From contig NC_016051.1 in assembly GCF_000151205.2 (NCBI RefSeq), positions 1,550,001-1,614,000 on the forward strand: a stretch of 64,000 nucleotides of DNA, written 5' to 3'. The notes beneath the pieces are model-generated. The model was not told where the DNA came from, ran no database searches, and saw only the letters and a program-made list of their open reading frames with translations. This document shows positions 7,956-15,491 of the stretch, piece by piece. Positions within the stretch are counted from its first letter, which is position 1. The number at the start of each line of letters is the position of its first letter. The DNA is from Thermococcus sp. AM4. Lineage in GTDB: Archaea > Methanobacteriota_B > Thermococci > Thermococcales > Thermococcaceae. Position numbers and translations under genes: made by a program.

Positions 7956-8857
7956 TTCCTTTCCCTTTTTACCAGTGGGACAACGTCCCGCGCAACACGC
8001 CGCGCACTGAAGAGGGTGAGGTGATCCATCCTCCTGTACAGAACGAGCTGGCAGCCGCTTATGCGGACGTCGATGTACCTCTTTGCCTCCATCGCAGCCT
8101 TCAGGAATTCCCTCACGCTCTCCGCCCTGTCGAAGTCTAAACCTGCTTTCCTCAGCCTCTCCACGTTGAGCTCGTGGATCGTCAGGGGCTGGAGCATCAT
8201 CTCATCGATTCCAAGGGAAGATGCCATCTCTGCTATCTTCGGTATGTCCTCGTCGTTTATCCCGGGCATGAAGATCGTTCTAACTGCCGAGCGGACGCTC
8301 TCGTCGGAACCGACTATCCTCAGGGCGTTCACGACGGCGTCGAAGGTGTCGGCGTTGGTTATCTTGAGGTGCTTTTCTCTCGTTGAAGAGTCGAGGCTTA
8401 TCATCACGAGGTCGAAGTCGAGCTTTTGCCAGAGCTCCTCGGTGAGGAGCGAGCCGTTGGTCTGGAGGTCAAGCCTCGCCTCCGGAAAGCGCTCGCGGAG
8501 CATTCTGTTCACCTCGACTATTCGTTTGCTAAGCAGTGGCTCCCCGTACTGCGAAACCGTTATTGCCTTCGGTCTCTCCCAGCCGTAGTAGCCGGGTTTC
8601 GGTGCCTTCCCGAGCTTAACGGCGACGTTCGAGTAGCAGAAGATGCAGTCGTGGTTGCATGCTGGAGTAAGCTCGTAGCTCGGGTGATGAACGGGATTCG
8701 GATTGTTGAGATCGAGGCCCTGGCAACCGATGCAGTGGGTCGGAACTTTTAGATCCATGACGAACTTTTTGAGAAGCCTCGCCTCCTTGTTCTCCAGAAT
8801 CTGGGGCTCGATCCCCATACTCCTCGCGAACTCCTCCCAGCTCATCTTTATGCCCAT
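7946..8857 (-). CDS. Radical SAM protein
   Basis: 303 aa. The radical SAM cluster motif is CNHDCIFC (C67, C71, C74, a CX3CX2C), followed by YGEP, QTNGSLL and the TIM-barrel strands expected for SAM binding. An extra pair, HCIGC (C42, C45), lies upstream of the cluster and could bind metal. The tail is rich in basic residues. It resembles the archaeal COG0731/COG2100-type radical SAM proteins, whose substrates are mostly unknown. Transcription probably starts from CTTTTAAAG near 8888-8896. The gene stands alone; the divergent AAA ATPase is not obviously related. The ATG at 8845 (fifth residue) is an alternative start. Confidence 0.85.
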   Translation of the reverse strand: MGIKMSWEEFARSMGIEPQILENKEARLLKKFVMDLKVPTHCIGCQGLDLNNPNPVHHPSYELTPACNHDCIFCYSNVAVKLGKAPKPGYYGWERPKAITVSQYGEPLLSKRIVEVNRMLRERFPEARLDLQTNGSLLTEELWQKLDFDLVMISLDSSTREKHLKITNADTFDAVVNALRIVGSDESVRSAVRTIFMPGINDEDIPKIAEMASSLGIDEMMLQPLTIHELNVERLRKAGLDFDRAESVREFLKAAMEAKRYIDVRISGCQLVLYRRMDHLTLFSARRVARDVVPLVKRERNVT

Positions 8858-8991
8858 GTCACCACCTGCCCCCTAATCGAAAAGGTCTTTAAAAGGTTGG
8901 CTGGACTGATGTGGGAAGTGGTGCTTTTAGAGGGTCGCTCCGAAGGGATTTAAGAAAAAGTTAAAACCACACCAGAAATTTTAGCTTTCCT

Positions 8992-9062
8992 CCAAGGCTT
9001 ACCCCTAAGAGCTGAGCCTTGGGAACATTTTTAAATGATACCCCCGAAACATGTTTCGGGGG
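8992..9062 (+). promoter_or_regulatory. Palindrome-flanked promoter of the AAA ATPase gene
   Basis: The TATA box TTTTTAAAT is at 9028-9036. It is flanked by two symmetrical elements. Upstream, CCAAGGCT (8992-8999) pairs with AGCCTTGG (9015-9022). Downstream, 9041-9062 is a perfect 22-bp palindrome, CCCCCGAAACA followed by its exact reverse complement. The predicted start of transcription, about 25 bp after the TATA box, falls inside the palindrome, the classic position for a repressor operator. The ribosome binding site GGTTGGG follows immediately. Confidence 0.6.
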
Positions 9063-9067
9063 TTGGG

Positions 9068-10117
9068 ATGAACCGATGGTTTTCCCCTCGTCCAAGGGAA
9101 AGAGTAAATGAACTTTTTGGCAGGGAGACTGAAGTTAGAAGACTAATCAATGCCCTCGAATCAAACAGTTGGGTCGCGGTTTTGGGCCCAAGAATGGCTG
9201 GAAAGACGAGCCTCGCGATTTCATCCTCTAGGGAGTTCGCAAAGAGACATGGGTATTCCGTCGTCTACATAGATTTGAGAAACTCAACGACCCTTCGAGA
9301 AGCCACCGAAAGAATACTTCGCAATCTACCGAGGGGAGTCATCAAAAAGCTTGAGGCTTCCCTCTCATCAATTACAATTAAGGGCCTTGAGGTCAGATTA
9401 AAACAGAATACCTCGGCATCTGGGGCACTTGAAGAAGCACTGAGAAGCCTAAAGAAAACCGTAATAATCCTTGATGAGGTACAGAAAGTCAGAGAAGGAT
9501 TGCCCCAGTTTCTCAATGTCCTGTCAGTTGCCTTCAACGAGAATCCGGAACTGTTAATAGTCTTTTCGGGCTCGTATGCAGGACTCGTGAAAAAACTTTT
9601 CTCTCAAACATATTCGGAGGGGTTGTACGCACGGCAACCAATTGAAATAACGCTCAATCCCTGGGAGCGGAACGTTGCGGAGGAGTTCCTGCAGAAAGGA
9701 CTCAGTGAGTGCGGAATAAAAATATCTGGAATAGAACTTGAGGACATTCTTTGGGAACTCGGAACCCTACCGGGCTGGCTCAGCGCTTATGGCTTAAGGC
9801 GCTGTTTGGGGGATGAACACTTAAAGGCCCTATACAGGGTCAGTGAAAGTGCCGTGAATGAAGCCAAACGGGAACTCGAGAGCCTGCTTGAAGGTCGGTC
9901 TCCAAGTGCCCCAATGGTTGTAAAGCTACTCTCATATGGGGCAACATGGAGTGAGCTGGAAAGAACAGGTATTTCAAAGAGGGCGCTTCATTCCCTCCTG
10001 AACGCCCTAATGAACGACCTATACGTTGTTTCAAAATCTCAGATCGGAAGTCGGGTTGTGTACCGTTTCACCGAGCCCGCATACCGGAAAGCGGCACTGC
10101 TGATTAGTGGGGGATGA
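9068..10117 (+). CDS. Archaeal AAA-family ATPase (COG1672 type)
   Basis: 349 aa. The N-terminal block FFGRETEVRRL-like (NELFGRETEVRRLINAL) is typical of the archaeal ATPase family, followed by Walker A GPRMAGKTS and Walker B VIILDEVQKV. The motif VFSGSYAGLV serves as sensor 1. The C-terminal third looks like a winged helix (EAKRELESLLEG..., GISKRALHSLLNALM). I start it at the ATG at 9068. The longer frame would begin inside the TATA box at 9035, which cannot be transcribed with this promoter. These ATPases are numerous and variable in Thermococcales; their job is not settled. The gene is somewhat AT-richer than its neighbours, compatible with horizontal movement. Confidence 0.85.
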   Translation: MNRWFSPRPRERVNELFGRETEVRRLINALESNSWVAVLGPRMAGKTSLAISSSREFAKRHGYSVVYIDLRNSTTLREATERILRNLPRGVIKKLEASLSSITIKGLEVRLKQNTSASGALEEALRSLKKTVIILDEVQKVREGLPQFLNVLSVAFNENPELLIVFSGSYAGLVKKLFSQTYSEGLYARQPIEITLNPWERNVAEEFLQKGLSECGIKISGIELEDILWELGTLPGWLSAYGLRRCLGDEHLKALYRVSESAVNEAKRELESLLEGRSPSAPMVVKLLSYGATWSELERTGISKRALHSLLNALMNDLYVVSKSQIGSRVVYRFTEPAYRKAALLISGG

Positions 10118-10121
10118 TGCA

Positions 10122-10718
10122 ATGTTCCTCTACTCCAAGAACTTCGATGAACAGAAAGCAAAGGCGATGGAGGGCCTCAGGAAAGCTTTGGCTGAGGATA
10201 AAGTGGACTACGACATAATAACCCTGCTTGAGAAGATCAACGCCCTTGAGAACTACTTTACAACCTCCTCATGCTCGGGCAGGATTTCGGTCATGGAGAT
10301 GCCCCACTTCGGCGACAAGGTCAATTCCGTCTGGCTCGGCAAGTGGCACAGGGAAGTCACAGTCGAGGAAGTTCTTGAGGCCATCGGGAAGCACGAGATG
10401 GGACAGCTCTGGTTTCTCGTTAGGAGCCCTATTCTGCACGTTGCCGCGAGAACCCTGGAGGACGCGGTTAAACTGCTCAACCTCGCGATAGGGCTGGGCT
10501 TCAAGTACAGCAACATCAAGAGCGTGAGCCACAGGAAGCTCCTCGTCGAGATTCGCTCGACCGAGAGAATGGACGTTCCCCTGGGGGAGAACGGCGAGTT
10601 ATGGGTGAGCGAGGACTACGTCGAGAGAATCGTTGCCATAGCGAACGACCAGCTGAGAAGGTTTAAGGGGAAGCTGAAGAGGCTGGAGGGAGAAGTTGGG
10701 AAGCTATCGGGAGGATAG
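10122..10718 (+). CDS. taw3: tRNA wybutosine-synthesis methyltransferase Taw3 (TYW3)
   Basis: Taw3/TYW3 transfers a methyl group from S-adenosylmethionine to N4 of the tricyclic base at position 37 of tRNA-Phe. The conserved TYW3 signature is visible: NYFTTSSCSGRISVME near the N-terminus, then WLGKWHREV, a central region ILHVAARTLEDAVKLLNLAIGLGFKYSNI and a basic C-terminal helix. About 198 aa, close to the archaeal family length. The ATG at 10122 is preferred over an in-frame GTG at 10107 because GGGGGATGATG lies just before it. It starts 4 bp after the ATPase stop, and its end overlaps the convergent PIN toxin gene by 15 bp. Confidence 0.9.
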   Translation: MFLYSKNFDEQKAKAMEGLRKALAEDKVDYDIITLLEKINALENYFTTSSCSGRISVMEMPHFGDKVNSVWLGKWHREVTVEEVLEAIGKHEMGQLWFLVRSPILHVAARTLEDAVKLLNLAIGLGFKYSNIKSVSHRKLLVEIRSTERMDVPLGENGELWVSEDYVERIVAIANDQLRRFKGKLKRLEGEVGKLSGG

Positions 10719-11135
10719 GTACTCTTCAAGCTTTTCAAATTCTTCAAGCAGGTAGAACGCCTCAATACTGGCGTTTCTGCTGTTTTTAATCATTGTTTTG
10801 TCGTTGGAGACTAAAATGCCTCCCGTTAAAATCGCCGTTGCTATGTAGTATGCATCAACGGCGCGAGGGTGGATGTTCTCTGAAACGTAAACCGCAAGGT
10901 TAAACAGTTCGTCTTCAGTTTTTATGTTGAAGTCCTCTATCAGACCCATCAGAGTGCGGTAATCCAGCCTAACGCCGAGTCGTCTTGCCACAGAGAGCAC
11001 TTCAACTATAAAAATCCTGGGGACGTAGACGGATCTCCCTTCAATCAGCCTGAAGAACTGGAGGGCAAGCTCCCTGCGTTCGGGATTCCCCTCAAACAGG
11101 GCATCTATGAGCACGTTAGCGTCTATCACTATCAT
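10704..11135 (-). CDS. PIN-domain ribonuclease toxin (VapC-like)
   Basis: 143 aa with the acidic PIN-nuclease quartet: D5 in MIVIDANVLIDALF, E45 in FIVEVLSVA, D94 in RAVDAYYIATA and D112 in LVSNDKTM. These coordinate Mg/Mn for RNA cleavage. It is the second gene of a two-gene unit; the ATG overlaps the stop of the DUF104 antitoxin gene by 4 bp (ATGA). The pairing of a short antitoxin first and a PIN toxin second is the standard VapBC layout. The RNA target cannot be inferred. Confidence 0.9.
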   Translation of the reverse strand: MIVIDANVLIDALFEGNPERRELALQFFRLIEGRSVYVPRIFIVEVLSVARRLGVRLDYRTLMGLIEDFNIKTEDELFNLAVYVSENIHPRAVDAYYIATAILTGGILVSNDKTMIKNSRNASIEAFYLLEEFEKLEEYLSSR

Positions 11136-11332
11136 CTCCTATCCTCCTCAATAATCTTAGAGGGGCTTTTGAACTTTGGCAGACTCTCGCTGAGCGTTTC
11201 AAGCTTTTTAAGGAAATCTCCGGTAACCACCTTTTCCTTGATGACCAGCACTACCCTCTCATTATCGCGGAGATGAGGCTTTTTGAGGGGCTTAAATACA
11301 CCGTTCTCGTAGATGGCCTCAATTTCCTCCAT
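11132..11332 (-). CDS. AF2212/DUF104-type antitoxin
   Basis: 66 aa. The N-terminus MEEIEAIYENGVFKPLKKPHLRDNERV is the DUF104 (AF2212-like) signature, a small beta-rich antitoxin found upstream of PIN toxins in archaea. The C-terminal half (LETLSESLPKFKSPSKI) would be the toxin-binding tail. The ATG at 11332 is preferred over an in-frame GTG at 11359 because of GGTGGAGCAT directly before it and because family members begin with this sequence. It overlaps the toxin start by 4 bp. Autoregulation by the pair is usual but no operator was recognised. Confidence 0.85.
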   Translation of the reverse strand: MEEIEAIYENGVFKPLKKPHLRDNERVVLVIKEKVVTGDFLKKLETLSESLPKFKSPSKIIEEDRR

Positions 11333-11375
11333 ATGCTCCACCGATAAAGACTTTGGCACTTTGGCCTATAAAAGC

Positions 11376-12059
11376 TCACCCCTCAAGCCCCGCGAACCTG
11401 ATGAGGAAAGCCATGCCGAGAGCTCCCCAGAAGAGAGTTATCACGAGAGATATACTCCCATCTGTCCCAGAAAGAACCTGGGAGGCGCTCACCGTCGGAA
11501 GAAACGCCAGAATTTTTGCAAGCCATCTCGGAAGGACGCTCGCGGGATAGTAAACCGGCGGAAAGACAGTCAGACCGGTAACGAGTAGGTTCGAGAGCCT
11601 CATCACCTGAACCGGCTCTTTCCCTTTAACGCCCAGCAGAAAGCCAATCCCAGCGCTCCAGAGCCACAGGGCCACTATAGCCACTAGCATCCTTGGAAAC
11701 GCCCAAACTCCGAGCCTCCAGGCGAGTATCACCGTTAGCAGGACGACGTAGGGCAAAGCCGGAACGCTCATTCCGATGGAGATGCCGAGGGCCTTTCTCC
11801 AGCTGCTCCCCGGCAGACTCATGATGATGTCGTAGAAGCGCGAGCGGGTTTTCATCCCGACCAGTTCTATCGCCAGATCCGCTACCCCCACTCCCACGAC
11901 GAAGCTCACCAACGCACCGGCTAAGGCGGTGTTCAGGAACATTCCCCCGCTGACGACGTAGACTATGAAGATGAAGGAAAGGGGCTGGAGTGCGAAGCTG
12001 ATGAGCGAGAACCTGCCCCTCGTGAGCGCCCTCGCGTAGTACTCAATCAGAGCTATCAT
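11376..12059 (-). CDS. ABC-2 type transporter permease
   Basis: 227 aa with six hydrophobic segments and the ABC-2 family arrangement (N-terminal YYARALTRGRFSLISFALQPLSFIFIVY, later SNLLVTGLTVFPPVYYPASVLPRWLAKILAFLPTVSASQVL). It is the membrane half of an exporter whose ATPase is encoded directly upstream. The ATG at 12059 follows GGGTGGTCTCG and overlaps the ATPase gene by 17 bp. A TTG at 12074 is in frame but has no ribosome binding site. The substrate could be a drug, lipid or sugar; the sequence does not decide. Confidence 0.85.
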   Translation of the reverse strand: MIALIEYYARALTRGRFSLISFALQPLSFIFIVYVVSGGMFLNTALAGALVSFVVGVGVADLAIELVGMKTRSRFYDIIMSLPGSSWRKALGISIGMSVPALPYVVLLTVILAWRLGVWAFPRMLVAIVALWLWSAGIGFLLGVKGKEPVQVMRLSNLLVTGLTVFPPVYYPASVLPRWLAKILAFLPTVSASQVLSGTDGSISLVITLFWGALGMAFLIRFAGLEG

Positions 12060-12924
12060 CGAGACCACCCGCAATAAAAACGTCCTCTATGGTGAGTTCT
12101 TCAACTTTAAAGGGCACACCGGCCCTTTCGAGGGCCTCAACGACTTCCTTCTCCTCAGCCCTCGAGCGGGTGTAGACGTAGGTGTTCCTCCCGGCCTTTC
12201 TTGTCAGGAAGCCCTCAAGGCGAACCTCACCAAAGGCGATGACCTTTGAATGAAGCCCCCTTAGGTATTCGCCCGCAATCTTCTCCGGCCTTCCGAAGGC
12301 CTCGACCCTTCCGTTCCGCAGGAGAAGTACTCTATCGCAGACGCCCGATATCTCGTTGAGGTAGTGGCTGGTTAGAACTATCGTCGCCCCCTTGGCTCTC
12401 TCGCGGAGAACTTCCCAGAGCTTGAGCCTGCTCTCCACGTCAAGGCCGACGGTCGGCTCGTCGAGGAAGTAAAGTCTGGCGTCGGCAGATAAAACCATCG
12501 CGAGGAGAACCTTCCGCATCATGCCCCCGGAGAGCGTTGAGACGGGCTCGTTCGCGTAGCTTATTTCGAACTCCCCAAGTGCCTTCTCGGTCTTCTTTTG
12601 GGCCTCCCTTCGCCCAAGGCCTCGCATCCTGAGGTAGTGGTAGACGTAGTCCCTTGGAGTGAGCGTGTAGAAGTGGGCTTTAACGTCCTGCGGGAGGAGG
12701 GCAAAGAGCTCTTTCGCTTCGCAGGGCTTCCTTTCAAAAACTCTGACCTCCCCGGAGTCTGGCTTCAAGAGGCACGTTAGAATTCGTATCAGCGTTGTTT
12801 TTCCGGCACCGTTCGGCCCGATTACGCCGACTACCTCGCCCTCGCTAATCGAGAAGGAAACGCCCTCGAGGGCCACCTTTGAACCGTAGAACTTCGAAAG
12901 GCCTTGAGCCTCAACGGCGAGCAT
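12043..12924 (-). CDS. ABC transporter ATP-binding protein
   Basis: 293 aa. Walker A is GPNGAGKTTL (residues 36-45), the Q-loop is in LLPQDVKAHF, the ABC signature is LSGGMMRKVLLA, Walker B is RLYFLDEPTVGLD, and the switch histidine is in LTSHYLNE. After the ATPase domain comes an extra 80 residues (KVIAFGEVRLEGFL to the end) with a small regulatory fold found in ABC-2 exporters such as NodI/CcmA-like proteins. It powers the permease encoded downstream; the two genes overlap and are surely co-translated. Confidence 0.92.
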   Translation of the reverse strand: MLAVEAQGLSKFYGSKVALEGVSFSISEGEVVGVIGPNGAGKTTLIRILTCLLKPDSGEVRVFERKPCEAKELFALLPQDVKAHFYTLTPRDYVYHYLRMRGLGRREAQKKTEKALGEFEISYANEPVSTLSGGMMRKVLLAMVLSADARLYFLDEPTVGLDVESRLKLWEVLRERAKGATIVLTSHYLNEISGVCDRVLLLRNGRVEAFGRPEKIAGEYLRGLHSKVIAFGEVRLEGFLTRKAGRNTYVYTRSRAEEKEVVEALERAGVPFKVEELTIEDVFIAGGLDDSSD

Positions 12925-12986
12925 ACGAGAAGAGTTCTCGCGGAGCTAAAAAGGGTTTTGGAAGTTAAAGGGAAGAATCAAAGCCT

Positions 12987-14624
12987 TCAGTCGAGGTCGC
13001 TACCGAAGTCCTCGCTTCCGCCCTTGCCCTCCTTGTCCTTCTCGAGCTTGCTGGCGGCGATGACGTCGTCGATTCTGAGTATCATTATGGCAGCTTCGCT
13101 GGCGCTCTTGATGGCCTGCTTCGGGACGCGGAGCGGGGCGATGACTCCCTTCTCCATCATGTCGGCCGGCTCGCCCTCGAAGACGTCGACACCGATGGTC
13201 GGACCCTTCTCCTTGTGGGCGGCGATGACCTTCACGAGGGTCTCGACCGGGTCGAGTCCAGCGTTCTCAGCGAGGGTCCTCGGTATGACCTTGAGGGCCT
13301 CGGCGAAGGCCTCAATGGCGAGCTGCTCCTTGCCACCGACTTCCTTGGCGTACTCGTCGAGCCTGATGGCGAGCTCAATCTCCGGGGCACCGCCGGCCGG
13401 GAGTATCTTGCCGTCCTCGACGATGTCCTTGACGACCTTGACGGCGTCCTCAAGGGCCCTCTCGACCTCGTCAACAACGTGCTCAGTACCGCCCCTGATG
13501 AGTATGGTTACCGCCTTCGGGTTCTTGCAGCCTTCAACGAATATCATGTTCTCGCCGGCAACCTTCCTCTGCTCGACGAGCTCGGCCTCACCGAGGTCCT
13601 CAGGAGTCAGGTCGCGGACGTTGGTGACGATCTTGGCACCGGTGGCCTTGGCGAGCTTCTCCATGTCGCTCTTCTTGACGCGCCTGACGGCCATTATGCC
13701 GTACTTGGCGAGGTAGTGCTGGGCCAGGTCGTCGATGCCCTTCTGGACGAAGACGACGTTCGCTCCAACCTCCTTAATCTTGTCGACCATCTCGCGGAGC
13801 ATGCGCTCCTCCTGCTCGAGGAAGGCCTGGAGCTGCTCCGGGCTGGTAATCCTTATCTCGGCGTCGGTCTCGGTCTCCTTAACTTCCAGAGCGTCGTTGA
13901 TGAGCGCGATCTTGGCGTTCTCAACCCTCTTCGGCATGCCGGGGTGGACGACCTCCTTGTCGATGACGACACCCTTGATGAGCTGGGTCTCCCTAACGCT
14001 CGCTCCCTCCTTCTTCTCGAACTTGATGTTGTCGAGGTCGACCTTGTACTTGTCGCCGACCTTCTCGGCGACCTGCCTGACGGCCTCGACGGCGATGTTA
14101 GCGAGGTACTCGCGCTCCTCCTCGGCGGCCTTACCGGTTATGGCAGTAACGGCGGCCTTCTTGAGGGTCTCAACGTCGTCCGGGCTGACCTCCTTGGCGA
14201 TGTTCTCAAGGATCTCCTGGGCCTTCTCGGCGGCGAGAGCGTAACCCTTGATGATTATGCTCGGGTGAATGTTCTGGTCGAGCAATTCTTCAGCCTTCTT
14301 GAGGAGCTCACCGGCGATGACAACGGCGGTAGTGGTTCCATCACCGGCCTCCTTGTCCTGGGTCTTGGCAACCTCAACCATCATCTTGGCAGCGGGGTGC
14401 TGGATGTCCATCTCGTCGAGAATCGTTGCACCGTCGTTGGTGATGACGATGTCGCCAAGGCTGTCAACGAGCATCTTGTCCATACCCTTCGGACCGAGGG
14501 TGGTCCTTATGGTCTCGGCGACAATCCTCGCGGCGAGGATGTTGAGCCTCTGGGCGTCCCTTCCGACGTACCTCTGGGTTCCCTCGGGCAGAATAACGAC
14601 CGGCTGTCCGGCGAGCTGGGCCAT
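12987..14624 (-). CDS. Thermosome subunit (group II chaperonin)
   Basis: 545-aa chaperonin subunit forming the double-ring ATP-driven protein-folding machine of archaea. It shows the group II hallmarks: [28 protein letters not shown] near the N-terminus, [16 protein letters not shown] in the ATP site (catalytic D in the GDGTT loop), the apical domain with its helical lid, and [15 protein letters not shown]. The tail is [13 protein letters not shown], the acidic Pyrococcus/CpkA-CpkB style end, without the Met-rich GGM repeat of some other archaea. The start ATG follows GGGGTGAGGGGAG. Only one subunit gene lies in the window, although many Thermococcus species have two. Confidence 0.97.
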   Translation of the reverse strand: MAQLAGQPVVILPEGTQRYVGRDAQRLNILAARIVAETIRTTLGPKGMDKMLVDSLGDIVITNDGATILDEMDIQHPAAKMMVEVAKTQDKEAGDGTTTAVVIAGELLKKAEELLDQNIHPSIIIKGYALAAEKAQEILENIAKEVSPDDVETLKKAAVTAITGKAAEEEREYLANIAVEAVRQVAEKVGDKYKVDLDNIKFEKKEGASVRETQLIKGVVIDKEVVHPGMPKRVENAKIALINDALEVKETETDAEIRITSPEQLQAFLEQEERMLREMVDKIKEVGANVVFVQKGIDDLAQHYLAKYGIMAVRRVKKSDMEKLAKATGAKIVTNVRDLTPEDLGEAELVEQRKVAGENMIFVEGCKNPKAVTILIRGGTEHVVDEVERALEDAVKVVKDIVEDGKILPAGGAPEIELAIRLDEYAKEVGGKEQLAIEAFAEALKVIPRTLAENAGLDPVETLVKVIAAHKEKGPTIGVDVFEGEPADMMEKGVIAPLRVPKQAIKSASEAAIMILRIDDVIAASKLEKDKEGKGGSEDFGSDLD

Positions 14625-14710
14625 CTCCCCTCACCCCCTTCCTTTTTCTTTTTTACGGGATGAGGTCTTTTAGTAACCTTAAGTGCTTCCGCGTTATCAT
14701 TCCTTTGGCC

Positions 14711-14720
14711 TATTTATAAA
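14711..14720 (-). promoter_or_regulatory. TATA box of the thermosome gene
   Basis: TTTATAAATA on the minus strand, about 90 bp before the ATG at 14624, giving a predicted 5' untranslated region of some 60-70 bases. Between it and the gene is CTTAAGGTTACTAAAAG, which partly recalls a heat-shock regulator (Phr) site but does not match the published pattern well enough to call. Confidence 0.5.
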
Positions 14721-14728
14721 TTTTTCGG

Positions 14729-15469
14729 TCATGTTCCCTCGGAGCTTGGTGTCATTGGTGTTCCAAACCTGTTGACGTGAACATCAATTCCGCGCTCCTC
14801 AAGTCTTTCCCTGAGCGCCTCGACTTCCCCGTTCGGCCAGCAGTGTTCCGAGCACCATTTCTCATCCCGCGGGTTCGTCAGGGGCTTTCCAACGAGAGGG
14901 TTCAGGACAACGTAGAAGTCCGTTTCAACTCTCTTCAAGCCTTTCTCCATGTAAGGCCACGCGTCAAAGCCCCTCGCCACAGGAATTCTGAGTTCGAGAG
15001 GGATTCCGTAGTCCGAAACAACTTCAAGGCCCTTCAGGAAGAGCATCCAGAGCTTTTCCGCGGGCTTTTCGGGGAGACCGTATAGTGCCGGAGGAGCCTT
15101 GAGGTCAGTCGCTATATGGTCCACCAGGTCAGCCTTCAGGAGCTTTTCAAGGGGCCTTACGAGTGTTAGGTTCGTGTTGAGGCTTACCGGAACGTCTAGG
15201 AGCTTAACCTCCGCGAAGAGAGAGCTAAGCTCTCGCCACTGCATCAGCGGTTCGCCCCCTGTGACGTGGAAGTAGTCAATGAGAAACGCGCTCGCCTCAA
15301 GCTCGTCGAGGAGGGCTTTTCTGTTGAGGGAGAAGCAGTCGAGACCCTCAGCGATGCGCCAGTTGTGGCAGAAGGGGCATCTCAGATTACACCCGCAGAG
15401 CCAGAGCGTGAAGGTAACCTTCCCGTGCACATCGACCATGCTGACGCTCTTCCATCCGCTCGAGAGCAT
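14729..15469 (-). CDS. nrdG: Anaerobic ribonucleotide reductase activating protein (radical SAM)
   Basis: NrdG uses S-adenosylmethionine and a [4Fe-4S] cluster to put the glycyl radical onto NrdD. The cluster motif is CNLRCPFC (C27, C31, C34, CX3CX2C) after TFTLWLCG, followed by HVTGGEPLMQW and the later RIPVARGF. 246 aa, longer than bacterial NrdG (about 155) and like the archaeal COG1180-type activases. It is encoded 22 bp downstream of nrdD on the same strand, the expected two-gene operon for class III reductase. Confidence 0.88.
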   Translation of the reverse strand: MLSSGWKSVSMVDVHGKVTFTLWLCGCNLRCPFCHNWRIAEGLDCFSLNRKALLDELEASAFLIDYFHVTGGEPLMQWRELSSLFAEVKLLDVPVSLNTNLTLVRPLEKLLKADLVDHIATDLKAPPALYGLPEKPAEKLWMLFLKGLEVVSDYGIPLELRIPVARGFDAWPYMEKGLKRVETDFYVVLNPLVGKPLTNPRDEKWCSEHCWPNGEVEALRERLEERGIDVHVNRFGTPMTPSSEGT

Positions 15470-15491
15470 GAAAACACCTCCAGAAAAGGAA

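Noticed and set aside
9035-9067. Earlier ATG for the AAA ATPase
   Set aside because: Lies inside the TATA box, so it would not be on the transcript; the ATG at 9068 follows a binding site.
13215-14663. 482-codon open frame antisense to the thermosome gene
   Set aside because: Low-complexity Leu/Asp-rich product created by the codon bias of the chaperonin gene; no ribosome binding site or family likeness.
14640-14710. Heat-shock regulator (Phr) site before the thermosome gene
   Set aside because: CTTAAGGTTACTAAAAG only partly fits the Phr pattern; too weak to claim.
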